Part shown: positions 8,863 to 18,280 of the stretch, one piece after another
Layout of the letters: each line of letters begins with the position of its first letter
Numbering within the stretch: the first letter of the stretch is position 1
Notes under the pieces: generated by a model
Databases searched by the model: none
The model's input: only the letters and a program-made list of their open reading frames with translations
Told to the model about the DNA's origin: nothing
Program-made: the position numbers and the translations under genes
Assembly (NCBI RefSeq): GCF_004000805.1
Contig: NZ_BILY01000002.1
Location: forward strand, 124,001-188,000
Direction of reading: 5' to 3'
DNA: 64,000 bases
Source of the DNA: Paenibacillus glycanilyticus NBRC 16618
GTDB lineage: Bacteria > Bacillota > Bacilli > Paenibacillales > Paenibacillaceae

Positions 8863-10881
8863 TTACAGTACCGATTTCACTTTGCTTACTACGTTCTCAA
8901 CAGTGAAGCCGTACTCTTTGATTACGCGGTCGCCAGGTGCGGATGCGCCAAAGCGATCGATACCGATAACCACGCCTTTGTCGCCAACGAAACGATCCCA
9001 ACCGAACGGATGAGCCATTTCGACAGCAACGCGAGCTTTAACTTCAGGCAGGATAACGGAATCTTTGTATGCTTGATCTTGTTTATCGAACAGATCCCAG
9101 CTTGGCATGCTGATTACGCGAACTTGGATGCCCTCTTCAGCGAGTGCTTTTTGAGCCGCAACAGCCAGTTGAACCTCGGATCCTGTAGCGATGATCTGAG
9201 CCTGTGCTGCACCGTTTGCAGCATCGGATACCACATACGCGCCACGCTTCAGGTTCTCGCGAACGCCTTCAACCGTACCTTCCAGTACAGGCAGGTTTTG
9301 ACGAGTCAGAACAAGCGCTACCGGATTGCTTTGGTTCTCAACGGCATAAGCCCAAGCTGCGGAAGTTTCGTTTGCGTCAGCAGGACGAATAACCGTCAAG
9401 TCAGGAATGATGCGGATCGAAGCCAGCTGCTCGATTGGTTCATGCGTAGGACCGTCTTCGCCAACGGCGATCGAGTCATGCGTCAGAACATAAGTAACCG
9501 GTTGTTTCATGATAGCTGCCAGACGAATTGCCGGACGCAGGTAGTCGGTAAATACGAAGAACGTACCGCCGAATACTTTCATGCCGCCATGCAGGCTCAT
9601 GCCGTTCATAGCTGCAGCCATACCGAACTCACGAACGCCGTAGTAGATGTTGCGGCCGTCGTAGCTGCCCGGTTTGAATTGTGCCAAGCCTTTCAGGTGA
9701 GTCATTGTCGAGCTCTCAAGGTCAGCGGAACCGCCAGCCAGAGCAGGTACGTTGTGAACAAGACCGTTCAGAGCGTTACCCGAAGCTACGCGAGTCGAGA
9801 GCGGCTTGTCTTCCGTCGTGTATTTAGGCAGGTCTTTATCCCAGCCTTCAGGCAATTGACCGGAAGTCGCCAGCTCGAATTGAGCTGCAAGCTCTGGGTA
9901 TGCTTTTTTGTAAGCTTCAAACTGCTCGTTCCAAGCAGCGTTTGCTTTCTCGCCGTTCTGCTTCACTTCAGCAAAGTGAGCGCGAACTTCGTCCGGAACA
10001 TGGAATTGATGCTCTTCGTTCCAGCCGTAGAATTGTTTAGTCAGCTTAGTCTCGTCAGCACCCAGCGGGGAACCGTGAGGACCCGCATGTCCGCCTTTGC
10101 CGCCTTTGTTAGGGCTGCCGTAGCCGATAACGGTTTTAACTTCGATCAAAGTCGGTTTGCCTGTTTCCGCTTGCGCTTCAGCGATTGCTTTAGTCAAAGC
10201 GTTCAGGTCGTTGCCGTCTTCAACGCGAAGAACTTGCCAGCCATAGCCTTCGAAACGTTTTTGAACGCTCTCGGAGTACGACAGGTCAAGCGCGCCGTCA
10301 AGGGAGATATCGTTCGAATCGTATAGAACAACCAATTTGCCAAGCTTCAGGTGGCCTGCGAAGGAAGCCGCTTCATGGGAGATGCCTTCCATCAAGTCGC
10401 CGTCGCCGCAAATGGAGTATGTGAAGTGGTTAACAACATCAAAGCCTTCTTTGTTGTAAGTAGCAGCCAGATGAGCTTCTGCCATCGCCATACCTACAGC
10501 CATAGCAACGCCTTGTCCAAGCGGACCGGTTGTTGCGTCAACGCCAGCCGTGTGGCCGAATTCCGGGTGACCCGGAGTCAGGGAGCCCCATTGACGGAAG
10601 TTTTGCAGCTCTTCCAGAGGAAGATCGTAACCGCTCAGGTGGAGCAGGCTGTAAAGCAGCATCGAACCGTGTCCTGCGGACAGAACGAAACGGTCGCGGT
10701 TAATCCAAGTCGGGTTCGACGGATTATGCGTCATGTTTTTCGCGAACAGTTGGTAGCCCATTGGAGCTGCGCCCATTGGCATGCCTGGGTGTCCGGATTT
10801 TGCTTTCTCGATGGAGTCGATTGCCAGCGTACGGATCGTGTCGATCGACAGCTGTTCAATCGATTTTTGTGTAACTGTCAT
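8863..10881 (-). CDS. tkt: Transketolase
   Basis: A 672-residue thiamine-diphosphate enzyme of the non-oxidative pentose phosphate pathway that moves two-carbon ketol units between sugar phosphates. The N-terminal domain contains [28 protein letters not shown], the thiamine motif [14 protein letters not shown] near residue 157 with SNDISLDG, and [14 protein letters not shown]. The middle domain has [13 protein letters not shown] with the catalytic Glu and [15 protein letters not shown]. The C-terminal domain contains GSEVQLA. It is full length, and the ATG is preceded by TAGGAGGAAG. It is followed by ppnP. Confidence 0.96.
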   Translation of the reverse strand: MTVTQKSIEQLSIDTIRTLAIDSIEKAKSGHPGMPMGAAPMGYQLFAKNMTHNPSNPTWINRDRFVLSAGHGSMLLYSLLHLSGYDLPLEELQNFRQWGSLTPGHPEFGHTAGVDATTGPLGQGVAMAVGMAMAEAHLAATYNKEGFDVVNHFTYSICGDGDLMEGISHEAASFAGHLKLGKLVVLYDSNDISLDGALDLSYSESVQKRFEGYGWQVLRVEDGNDLNALTKAIAEAQAETGKPTLIEVKTVIGYGSPNKGGKGGHAGPHGSPLGADETKLTKQFYGWNEEHQFHVPDEVRAHFAEVKQNGEKANAAWNEQFEAYKKAYPELAAQFELATSGQLPEGWDKDLPKYTTEDKPLSTRVASGNALNGLVHNVPALAGGSADLESSTMTHLKGLAQFKPGSYDGRNIYYGVREFGMAAAMNGMSLHGGMKVFGGTFFVFTDYLRPAIRLAAIMKQPVTYVLTHDSIAVGEDGPTHEPIEQLASIRIIPDLTVIRPADANETSAAWAYAVENQSNPVALVLTRQNLPVLEGTVEGVRENLKRGAYVVSDAANGAAQAQIIATGSEVQLAVAAQKALAEEGIQVRVISMPSWDLFDKQDQAYKDSVILPEVKARVAVEMAHPFGWDRFVGDKGVVIGIDRFGASAPGDRVIKEYGFTVENVVSKVKSVL

Positions 10882-10972
10882 TTCTTACTTCCTCCTAATT
10901 CCTGTTTAAAATTGCTCTGTCTCTCTCTATATATCTGGATATAGCGCGAGTTGTAGCGCAAAGGCTTTGAAT

Positions 10973-10978
10973 ATTGTA
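10973..10978 (-). promoter_or_regulatory. Candidate extended -10 promoter for tkt
   Basis: On the minus strand, TGG-TACAAT reads as an extended -10 box about 95 bases before the tkt start. The -35 position is poor, so the call is tentative. Confidence 0.35.
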
Positions 10979-11037
10979 CCATTCCGAAAACCCGTTTGCC
11001 ATCCTTAAAATGGAGAAAGGCTAGAGCATTTATTGGA

Positions 11038-11916
11038 TTAATTGAAAACGACCGTTTTGTTCTGATGCACAATAATTCGGTCTTCGGTATGCCATTTCAC
11101 GGCACGCGCGAGAACAACCCGTTCGATTGTGCGCCCGATTCGTTTCAATTCCTCTACATTGTCGCGGTGGCTGACGCGCTGAACGTCTTGTTCGATAATC
11201 GGACCGCCGTCGAGTTCCTCCGTTACATAATGTGCCGTTGCGCCGATGATTTTAACACCACGATTATAAGCTTGCGCATAAGGCTTGCCGCCAACAAAGG
11301 CCGGAAGGAAGGAATGGTGGATATTGATAATGCGGTTCGGGAACTGCTCGATGAATTTCGGCGAGATGATCTGCATGTAACGGGCAAGAACAATCAGATC
11401 GGCCTTGTCCGCAACGATCTCCATCTGCTTGCGCTCCGCTTCCGCCTTGGTATCCGCAGTAACCGGAATATGGTGGTAAGGAATGCCGAACGACTCGACC
11501 ATGTCCTTCATATCCGGGTGGTTGCTCACGACCATCGCAATATCCGCGTCCAGATCGCCCGCTTTCCACTGCCACAGAAGCTCCATCAGGCAATGGTCTT
11601 CCTTGGAAACAAAGATCGCAAGACGTTTCTTGCGGCTCGCGCGGAACGTATGCCATTTCATATCGAAGCGGTCCGCCACGCGGGCGAAATCTTCAACAAG
11701 AATCGGAAGCTCCTTGTCCATATCGTTCAAATCGAATTCAAAGCGGATAAAGAACATGCCGCCTTCCGGATCCATCGTGTATTGGTCCGATTGTACAATG
11801 TTCGCACCATGCTCGTACAAGAAATGCGAAACCGCCGCCACGATACCCGGTCTGTCCGGGCATGAGATCAGCATGCGCGCGCGTCCGCTGCGCGACTCAG
11901 TAGTAGATGAAGACAT
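11038..11916 (-). CDS. purU: Formyltetrahydrofolate deformylase
   Basis: A 292-residue enzyme hydrolysing 10-formyltetrahydrofolate to formate and tetrahydrofolate, balancing one-carbon pools for purine synthesis. An N-terminal ACT domain (ISCPDRPGIVAAVSHFLYEHGANI, residues about 16-90) is followed by the formyltransferase fold with LVSNHPDM-type VVSNHPDMK and the catalytic Asn-His-Asp set (INIHHSFLPAF, GATAHYVTEELDGGPIIEQD). GGAAGGAAG lies about 11 bases before the ATG. It lies 47 bases downstream of nfo on the same strand. Confidence 0.94.
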   Translation of the reverse strand: MSSSTTESRSGRARMLISCPDRPGIVAAVSHFLYEHGANIVQSDQYTMDPEGGMFFIRFEFDLNDMDKELPILVEDFARVADRFDMKWHTFRASRKKRLAIFVSKEDHCLMELLWQWKAGDLDADIAMVVSNHPDMKDMVESFGIPYHHIPVTADTKAEAERKQMEIVADKADLIVLARYMQIISPKFIEQFPNRIINIHHSFLPAFVGGKPYAQAYNRGVKIIGATAHYVTEELDGGPIIEQDVQRVSHRDNVEELKRIGRTIERVVLARAVKWHTEDRIIVHQNKTVVFN

Positions 11917-11963
11917 AAACGTTAAAACTTCCTTCCTTTTGCAATGGTTATCTTAAAGCATTG

Positions 11964-13094
11964 TTATACCGTTTTAAGCAATTGCTTTCCGGCAAACCAT
12001 GCCGTAATCCGTTTGTTGATTTGTTCTTCGGTCAAATCGCCCGGAAGCGCGTCGCTTTCGGCCAGAAGATCGAACAGGCGCTCCATTGGCTCGCGCGGAT
12101 CCGCTTTTTTCGCCTTGGCATCGTTCTTCAGAACGTCCCAGGTCGATAATACGAACTGGCGAGGATCAATTTCCTGCTTGCCATAGAAGTGATGCAGACG
12201 TTCTACATGGTCGAAGAACGACTCGCCAAAGCGCTCCATCGCATCGCCGCGGAGCAGCGCGATTTCCGCTTCGTACATCGGGAACTGCTTCTTGTCATCC
12301 TTGCCGATCCATGGCGTTTCCAAAATAAACGGACGGCCCGCCAGAGCTTCGTGATGAACGATTCTATGAATCGCCTCATGTCCAAGCCAGCCGGCACCTA
12401 CGGGAGCATGTCGGTCTTTGCCCGCGCCTACCGGGTTTTTGCTGTCATTGACATGGACAACCGCAACGCGGTCAAGTCCAACGGTCTGGTCGAATTTTTG
12501 CAGCACGCCGTCCAGATCATTGATAAGATCGTAACCCGCATCGTGCATGTGGCAGGTATCCATGCATACCGTCAAACGGTCGTTATTCTGCACTTTATCG
12601 ATAATTTGAGCAAGCTCATCGAAGCTGCGGCCGATCTCCGTACCTTTGCCGGCCATCGTCTCGAGAGCGATGTTAACGTTCGTATCTTTTGTGCCTTCCA
12701 ATACTTCGTTCAAGCCTTCGGCAATGCGGGCGATGCCGTACTCGGCATCCTTGTCCGTATAGGCGCCCGGATGCAGAACGATATTGCGCACTCCGATATA
12801 ATCGGTGCGGCGGATTTCCTCCTGAAGGAAGCGGACGGCAAGCTCAAAGGTGTCGTCCTTATAGGAGCCCAGGTTAATGATGTAAGGCGCATGCACGACA
12901 ATCTCGTTGATGCCTGCCTGTTCCATCATTTGTTTGCCTTCTTCAATATATAAAGTTTCGATTGGCTTTCTCCGTGTATTCTGCGGTGCGCCGGTATAAA
13001 TCATAAACGAGCTGGAACCGTAGGATACGGCTTCTTTGGCCGCGGTAAGCAGCCCCTTGTCCGAAAATGATACATGGGAACCGATTTTCAACAT
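11964..13094 (-). CDS. nfo: Deoxyribonuclease IV (AP endonuclease) with C-terminal extension
   Basis: Class II AP endonuclease of the EndoIV/Nfo family, which cuts the DNA backbone 5' of abasic sites in base excision repair. The TIM-barrel zinc ligands are visible in order: [57 protein letters not shown] and ILETPW. At 376 residues it is about 80 longer than the usual 280-300. The extra part, after about residue 290, holds a charged helical stretch ([39 protein letters not shown]). The ATG follows GAAAGGGGCG. It probably shares a transcript with purU. The extension looks like a lineage-specific helical domain. Confidence 0.93.
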   Translation of the reverse strand: MLKIGSHVSFSDKGLLTAAKEAVSYGSSSFMIYTGAPQNTRRKPIETLYIEEGKQMMEQAGINEIVVHAPYIINLGSYKDDTFELAVRFLQEEIRRTDYIGVRNIVLHPGAYTDKDAEYGIARIAEGLNEVLEGTKDTNVNIALETMAGKGTEIGRSFDELAQIIDKVQNNDRLTVCMDTCHMHDAGYDLINDLDGVLQKFDQTVGLDRVAVVHVNDSKNPVGAGKDRHAPVGAGWLGHEAIHRIVHHEALAGRPFILETPWIGKDDKKQFPMYEAEIALLRGDAMERFGESFFDHVERLHHFYGKQEIDPRQFVLSTWDVLKNDAKAKKADPREPMERLFDLLAESDALPGDLTEEQINKRITAWFAGKQLLKTV

Positions 13095-13194
13095 CTTTTA
13101 AACGCCCCTTTCGGTTGATCAACCCTTATTTTACAAGGAATGTCGAAATAAATCTAGGAATACGGTATAATTCTTCCTGAGGTGAAGGTACAGT

Positions 13195-13632
13195 ATGAAA
13201 TCAGCTCCCGATTGGTTTATGTTTTTCATCATTTTCTGGGCGGTCGTAATGGTCGGCGCTATGGCCATCGGCGGTTTCTTCATGTTCCGCAAGTTTTTGA
13301 AGGTGCTGCCTCAGCGAGACGGCAAGTCTAAGCTGGACTGGCAAAACTACTGGGTCGAACGGAGCCGCAGCATGTGGACCGACGAATCAAAAGGATTTCT
13401 GGACGAGCTTGTCTCTCCCGTTCCGTCCGCATTCCGAGATATCGCCAAGCATTCCATTGCCGCGAAAATCGGTCAGGTCGCCATTGACAACGGAGCTTCG
13501 GAAGTAACGCGGGATCACTGCATCGAAGGATACATACGCGCAACGCCTAAGCGTGACTATCGAAGCCTTGTTTCTTTCCTGGAACGCAAGGGAATCGACT
13601 ACGATCCCTATCGGCATTTGCTCAATAAATAA
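13195..13632 (+). CDS. DUF2621-like membrane protein
   Basis: A 145-residue protein with one N-terminal membrane segment (about residues 8-30) and a cytosolic remainder. The second half (DELVSPVPSAFRDIAKHSIAAKIGQVAIDNGASEVTRD, then a C-terminal tail) resembles the small PCP-reductase-like domain found in DUF2621 proteins such as Bacillus YneK; I assign this from memory of the family. Function is unknown. GAGGTGAAGG precedes the ATG at a good distance, and a TATAAT lies at 13166-13171. It is a single gene, divergent from nfo. Confidence 0.7.
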   Translation: MKSAPDWFMFFIIFWAVVMVGAMAIGGFFMFRKFLKVLPQRDGKSKLDWQNYWVERSRSMWTDESKGFLDELVSPVPSAFRDIAKHSIAAKIGQVAIDNGASEVTRDHCIEGYIRATPKRDYRSLVSFLERKGIDYDPYRHLLNK

Positions 13633-13641
13633 ACAAAAGAG

Positions 13642-13677
13642 CAACGGGCTGCTTCAGTACAGGGCAGCCCATTGTTT
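13642..13677 (+). terminator. Probable intrinsic terminator
   Basis: CAACGGGCTGC pairs with GGGCAGCCCATTG across a short loop and is followed by TTTAAT. It ends the DUF2621-like gene. Confidence 0.6.
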
Positions 13678-13808
13678 AATCCTTATGAATAGTGTTTACA
13701 AATCTATTGGAACCTTAAACCGATTATTTCGTTATAAAACATATAAACAGCTTGTACACGGCTGTTTGTATGTTCATTTTTCAGCTAATGCTTTCAGGAG
13801 GTGCTTCT

Positions 13809-14315
13809 ATGACAACTATGAAAACGAAAAAGAAGAGCAGCTTAATCGCGGCAAGCGCCGTATTGCTCGCGGTGATGATGACCGCATCGGCATGCGGTTC
13901 GGACAAAGCCAATTCAAACGGCAATGAACAAGGCTCGTCGGTTGAACAACCGGCCAACGCTTCTCCGGAGAACACAAGCAATAATACAACTGACAATAAT
14001 ACGGGAAATAGCCAGTCCGAAGGGCAAAACAACGGAGTGGCGGATACGGGAACGGCTTCGCCGGATACGGATGCAAGCGCAGCGCCCGATGACAGCGCCG
14101 TTAAGACAAACGAAGGCGTCTTTGTCGGACAAGCCGACACAACCTCGGTTGAAATCGACCTGCACGATGGACCGATGGTGCTTCAATTTACGGACGATCT
14201 GACGGACAAGATTAACAGCATACCGCCGGACACAAAGGTACAGTTCGACTATACCGAAAAGGTCAGCGGCGATGTAACGCAATATTTCCTGAAGAAGCTC
14301 GAAGTCAAATCCTAA
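13809..14315 (+). CDS. Putative secreted lipoprotein, Asn/Thr/Ser-rich
   Basis: A 168-residue protein starting at ATG 13809, which follows TCAGGAGGTG at 5 bases. The start region has KTKKKSS, a hydrophobic stretch and a lipobox ending ASAC, so it should be a membrane-anchored lipoprotein. Residues about 30-95 are low complexity (Asn, Gly, Ser, Thr, Asp), probably a flexible spacer. The last 70 residues form a compact domain (EGVFVGQADTTSVEIDL, then DDLTDKINSIPPDTKVQFDYTEK) of the small beta-type seen in Paenibacillus lipoproteins. No enzyme motif is visible and the function is unknown. It is followed 17 bases later by the epimerase gene, perhaps an operon. Confidence 0.75.
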   Translation: MTTMKTKKKSSLIAASAVLLAVMMTASACGSDKANSNGNEQGSSVEQPANASPENTSNNTTDNNTGNSQSEGQNNGVADTGTASPDTDASAAPDDSAVKTNEGVFVGQADTTSVEIDLHDGPMVLQFTDDLTDKINSIPPDTKVQFDYTEKVSGDVTQYFLKKLEVKS

Positions 14316-14332
14316 TGAAGGACGGATGAACA

Positions 14333-15235
14333 ATGCGCGTTGCGGTAACGGGAGGAACCGGCTTTGTTGGCCGGGCGCTGGTGAAGGCACTGCTTGAACG
14401 GGGCGATGAAGTTACTGTCGTATCCAGGAAAGGAACGGCTTCCGCTTCACCTCGGAATGCTAAGCTCCATCATATGACATGGGACGAGCTTGCCGCATCG
14501 CCTCAGCGGCTGGAGGGCACGGATATGATCGTAAATCTGGCCGGCGAAAGCATTAACCAGCGTTGGACCGAAGCTTCCAAGCAGCGTGTTCTTCAATCCC
14601 GGATAGTTGCCGCAGCGCGTATTGCCAAGCTTGTAACCGAACTGAATACCAAGCCGGAGGCCGTGATTAACGCCTCCGGCATTTCTGCATACGGCAACTC
14701 GTTAACGGCTACGTTTACGGAAGACAGTCCGATGAAGGTAACCGACTTTTTGTCCGGCGTTGTGGAGCAGTGGGAGAAAGCTGCTGATTCCATCCCCGTA
14801 AAAAGACTGGTTAAGCTGCGGGTAGGCGTCGTGCTTAACCGGACCGGCGGCGCGTTCCCCTTGATGAGTCTGCCTCACCGGCTATTCGCCGGGGGGCGGC
14901 TTGGAAGCGGTTCGCAATGGCTGTCGTGGATTCATCTGGAGGATCTGGTCCGGCTGATTTTGTTCTGCATGGATCACCGTGAAATTGAGGGGCCTGTAAA
15001 TGCCTCGGCTCCCGAACCGGTTACGAACGACCGATTCGGACGCGCGTTAGGGAAGGCTTTTGGACGTCCGCATTGGCTGCCAACACCAGCCTTTCTGTTA
15101 AAGGCCGTACTCGGAGAAATGTCCTCCCTGCTTCTCGAAGGGCAACGCGCCTTGCCTCGCAAAGCCTTGGAAAACGGCTTTGCGTTCAAATACCCGACGA
15201 TCGAAAGCGCAATGAAGGAAATAAGCCAAACATAA
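14333..15235 (+). CDS. TIGR01777 family sugar-nucleotide epimerase-like protein
   Basis: A 300-residue extended short-chain dehydrogenase. The N-terminal NAD(P)-binding motif is VTGGTGFVGRALVKALL. Family hallmarks follow: LAGESINQRWT, NASGISAYG, then LRVGVVLNRTGGA, and a C-terminal DUF1731 domain (RPHWLPTPAFLLKAVLGE, KALENGFAFKYPTI). Bacillus YfhF is of this kind; substrate and reaction are unknown. GAAGGACGG lies 8 bases before the ATG. Confidence 0.87.
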   Translation: MRVAVTGGTGFVGRALVKALLERGDEVTVVSRKGTASASPRNAKLHHMTWDELAASPQRLEGTDMIVNLAGESINQRWTEASKQRVLQSRIVAAARIAKLVTELNTKPEAVINASGISAYGNSLTATFTEDSPMKVTDFLSGVVEQWEKAADSIPVKRLVKLRVGVVLNRTGGAFPLMSLPHRLFAGGRLGSGSQWLSWIHLEDLVRLILFCMDHREIEGPVNASAPEPVTNDRFGRALGKAFGRPHWLPTPAFLLKAVLGEMSSLLLEGQRALPRKALENGFAFKYPTIESAMKEISQT

Positions 15236-15254
15236 AATAAAAGCAGAACAAGCC

Positions 15255-15282
15255 GAAGACGAGAGGTTAACCTCTCGTCTTC
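15255..15282. terminator. Perfect 28-base palindrome between converging genes
   Basis: A 12-base arm on each side (GAAGACGAGAGG) encloses TTAA, which includes the stop codon of the minus-strand FHA gene. The flanking T-run is weak on the plus strand and better on the minus strand (TTTTATTTTATG further on), so it is a likely but modest bidirectional terminator. Confidence 0.5.
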
Positions 15283-16778
15283 AGTTCGTATTTGGGCCCG
15301 TTGCTGCCGGCCAGCTGAATAACATCCCCCGCGCTAAACGGATAGGACTTATACGGAATCATAACCTCGCCGTTCAACACGCTTCCGTTTCGCGATCCCA
15401 AATCCTTCGCGAGGTAAGCTCCGCCGTCCCGTGCAAGCTCCAGATGAAGCCTGGAAATGCCATGGGCTTCTTCCTCATAGCTAACCTGCTCTCCTAACCG
15501 GCCTATCGTAAACGTCTCATCCTGCCACTCGATCCAGGAACTGCCGCCTGCCCACTCCCGGTATAAGGCCTGACCTTTCGGTCCGGCAGGGTCCATGTCC
15601 TTCTCTGCCAGCAGTACCGTCGCTTCCGCCATTGCCGGTTGGCTGCGAAGATCAGCCGTATTGCCTGCATGGGGGTGGAGTTCCGCTTCCTTTCGAATCA
15701 CCGGTACCATCTCTTCATGCTCAATATCCTCATACCGCGGCCACATGCCTAGCGGCCGGGATTCCGGAACAAAATCCTCTTCTCCATCTCCGTCCCCTTC
15801 CTTGGCAAGCAGTCCGGCCGGAAGCCTGCGCGACCAAACCATATAAAGAGCGGCTATTCCCATAAAGGTTAAGCCTAGACATATATAGAGGCTGCTTCGG
15901 GAATGCGAGGATAAATAAATATATTTCCATACGCAAGCAACGGCTATGGCCACAACAGCTGCCGTTACCCATAATTTTTTTCTTGCCGCATCGGAATCCT
16001 GATCCTCCATCTCCACAAGCGGAATGTCTTGAGCGGTTGGCGCAGATGCCGCTTTTGCCGCTGGCTTTAAACCAGCAGCTCGCGGCTTTGCTTCGCAACT
16101 TGCCTTTGGAACGATATCGTCTGCTTCACTGTCAGCTAAAGCAACTGCCGGAAAAACGACGGGAATACGCTCCGGAGCCTGCTTCGGGCCTGCTTGGATA
16201 AAAGCATCCCCAATTAATCCGAGAAGAACGGATCTTAGCTCGGATAGAGGCCATTTGCTGCCGTTAAGCGTCTGCAAGATACGTTGGAGGCCCACTCCGT
16301 CAATATCCCGAATATACGCGGTCCACCTGACTACAAGAGAAAGCAGATCCCCTGCGCCTGATCCGCTGTCACGCAATCCGTCCTTTAAAGGCAGATAAGC
16401 AACGCAAATATCGTTCAACTGTTCGCCTACAAACAAATATTGGTCATCAAGCAGACAGCCTTCGGGACGCAGCATATAATGCTTGCACTCCTCGAATGCT
16501 TCTACGACGCCAAGCAAAAGCGTATAAAATTGCTCCATCGAAAGCGGCTGGACCTGCAGGCGGTGCAGCAGCATTTTTCGCCCTGCCAGGGCATAACGGA
16601 AGGTGACGCACCCGTCGATCTCCAGCCATTCGACTGGCAAGAGATGCGGAATTTTGCCCGACTGCAGCATCTGCAGTTCAAGCTCATCCAATTCATCCCG
16701 CACAATGCCATCCTTCCGGTCGACAATCATTTCATGCCCTCGGTTCATGGAAAAATCTATTCTGAACGGCTGCCTCAC
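15267..16778 (-). CDS. DUF6382/FHA-domain membrane protein of the Tad locus
   Basis: A 503-residue protein with three parts. An N-terminal DUF6382-like domain (about residues 1-185) lacks catalytic motifs. Two close membrane segments near residues 270-315 (KKLWVTAAVVAIAVACVW and SLYICLGLTFMGIAALYMVW) follow a Lys/Ala/Pro-rich linker. A C-terminal FHA domain (about 415-500) contains IGR, SRLHLEL and DLGSRNGSVLNG, the phosphothreonine-binding signature. The start is GTG 16778, 6 bases after AAAGGAGGAG. It is the last gene of the pilus operon, 18 bases after the prepilin peptidase. It may couple pilus assembly to Ser/Thr phosphorylation (inference). Confidence 0.8.
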   Translation of the reverse strand: MRQPFRIDFSMNRGHEMIVDRKDGIVRDELDELELQMLQSGKIPHLLPVEWLEIDGCVTFRYALAGRKMLLHRLQVQPLSMEQFYTLLLGVVEAFEECKHYMLRPEGCLLDDQYLFVGEQLNDICVAYLPLKDGLRDSGSGAGDLLSLVVRWTAYIRDIDGVGLQRILQTLNGSKWPLSELRSVLLGLIGDAFIQAGPKQAPERIPVVFPAVALADSEADDIVPKASCEAKPRAAGLKPAAKAASAPTAQDIPLVEMEDQDSDAARKKLWVTAAVVAIAVACVWKYIYLSSHSRSSLYICLGLTFMGIAALYMVWSRRLPAGLLAKEGDGDGEEDFVPESRPLGMWPRYEDIEHEEMVPVIRKEAELHPHAGNTADLRSQPAMAEATVLLAEKDMDPAGPKGQALYREWAGGSSWIEWQDETFTIGRLGEQVSYEEEAHGISRLHLELARDGGAYLAKDLGSRNGSVLNGEVMIPYKSYPFSAGDVIQLAGSNGPKYELKTRG

Positions 16779-16796
16779 GAATACTCCTCCTTTCGA

Positions 16797-17312
16797 TTAA
16801 CCCGATATCATCCATAAAGTTAAAGCTCCCGGGGCCACCGCCAGCATAAACGGAAAGGTCCGTCCATTTTTCGCCCATGCCAGCCACGAAGAAGCATTCG
16901 GCCGTCCTCCGAAACGAAGGGAAAAGAACGTATACATGCCCGACGTCATTTTTCTGGCAAACGGTCTATGGAAAACTAGCAGGACTAGTCCCACCAGCCC
17001 CGCGTACAAGATGGCGTACATCATAAGCTGGAGCACGGCCAATGCGCCAAGCCAAGCTCCCAGTGCAGCAAACAGCTTAACATCACCCGCGCCGATTCCT
17101 TTTGCCAAATGAAGAATCAGCAGCGGAACAAATCCTGCCGCCGCACCGTAGACGGCGATAAAAAGTCCGTGACCCCCACCGGCGAACAAGGCATAGACAC
17201 ATCCTCCTGCCAGAAAAGGAACCGTAAGCAGATTAGGAATAGTCATCGATTTCAAATCGGTATACAATGCGGCAAGCAAGAGCAGTCCTGCAGCCAAAAG
17301 CTGTATCGTCAT
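16797..17312 (-). CDS. A24 family prepilin peptidase (TadV/CpaA type)
   Basis: A 171-residue integral membrane aspartyl peptidase that removes the leader of the Flp pilin and pseudopilins. The two catalytic Asp residues are in ALYTDLKSMTIPN near residue 20 and GIGAGDVKLFAALGAWLG near residue 73 (GxGD motif). It has about five hydrophobic helices and, like TadV/CpaA, lacks the N-methylase domain. It overlaps the preceding gene by 4 bases. Confidence 0.9.
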   Translation of the reverse strand: MTIQLLAAGLLLLAALYTDLKSMTIPNLLTVPFLAGGCVYALFAGGGHGLFIAVYGAAAGFVPLLILHLAKGIGAGDVKLFAALGAWLGALAVLQLMMYAILYAGLVGLVLLVFHRPFARKMTSGMYTFFSLRFGGRPNASSWLAWAKNGRTFPFMLAVAPGALTLWMISG

Positions 17313-18280
17313 GACGGAGAGTCCTCCTTCTTTGTTACGTTAAAATGCATCGACACCGTTTCTCCAGACGCCGAGGTTGCGGTTAATTCCCAGGTTCCCG
17401 GAGTCGTATTGCCGGACACCAGCCATGTCCATTGCACATAACCGTTTGCATCTGCCGTTGCGCTGCCAAGATGCTTTGCCGTGCTTGTGCCGCTTTTATA
17501 ATTGACCGTAAGCGAGGCTGACGCACCCGGAGAGGTTAATGCTATAACGGTTGCTTTGTTCCCGGGATGCAGCGGAACCGGCTGAATGGAAACGATCTGG
17601 ATAGGCGTTACGTCAGCAGCGGCGGTTTCTTCCTTCGCAGGCGCCGCATCGCTGACCCAAACCCGTTCGGATGCCTGCTCTCGCAATACGATCTTTCTGT
17701 TTAAGAACGGCAAAGATAAAGGAAACTCGTATTCCGCTTCAATCGTCAAATATGGCACCTGTTTTTCCTTCAGATCCGGCAAGGACAGATGGGATAGGCC
17801 CAAGCGCTCCTTTTCCAGCACCGCTTCATCCGCGAATTGCCGAAGCAGCGGCTCGACGGCGGTCCTCCCCAGCTCGGTAGTCGCCGCATCCGTGACCGGC
17901 TGCCAGTTTCCTTCAAGAGCCGCCGAAGCTAACGCGTCTGCGGGAGCCGGCAGCCACCCTGCCGCCTCCTTCGCTATTGCTCCTCCCCAATCGGGCAGCT
18001 TCAGACCGATAAAACCAAGATCGGGAATGGAAGAGGAAGCTTTTTGAAAGGTTAGGTCGGCTGGGCGAATATGCGTCGCGATCTGCCGGACCGTCTGGGA
18101 CGCTGCAGATTGAAGGGCCATTTGCACGGCGCATAAGCGGATCATCGTAATGAACAGCAGCAGGATCATCAGGAGCAGCGGCATGACAAGCGCCGCCTCA
18201 AGCACCATGCTGCCGTTCTCGCCGCCCCCGGCTTTTCCACGCCGCCTAATAAGACCAGCCAATCGTTTGAACGGTTTCAT
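17309..18280 (-). CDS. TadE-like pseudopilin with C-terminal Ig-like domain
   Basis: About 323 residues. After a basic N-terminus comes a TadE-like segment (NGSMVLEAALVMPLLLMILLLF), with the Glu typical of pseudopilins and a single membrane helix. A central region follows that likely lies outside the cell. The final 110 residues (about 215-320) read as a beta-sandwich, with VTPIQIVSIQPVPLHPGN and WLVSGNTTPGTWELTATS. A surface-exposed Ig-like domain on a TadE protein suggests an adhesive or tip role (inference). The start is uncertain: ATG 18280 lies within the end of the upstream gene, and TTG codons at 18292/18295 or 18316 are alternatives. Confidence 0.75.
   Translation of the reverse strand: MKPFKRLAGLIRRRGKAGGGENGSMVLEAALVMPLLLMILLLFITMIRLCAVQMALQSAASQTVRQIATHIRPADLTFQKASSSIPDLGFIGLKLPDWGGAIAKEAAGWLPAPADALASAALEGNWQPVTDAATTELGRTAVEPLLRQFADEAVLEKERLGLSHLSLPDLKEKQVPYLTIEAEYEFPLSLPFLNRKIVLREQASERVWVSDAAPAKEETAAADVTPIQIVSIQPVPLHPGNKATVIALTSPGASASLTVNYKSGTSTAKHLGSATADANGYVQWTWLVSGNTTPGTWELTATSASGETVSMHFNVTKKEDSPS

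Noticed and set aside
9010-10326. A 438-residue plus-strand frame opposite tkt
   Set aside because: It is an antisense shadow of a full-length transketolase.
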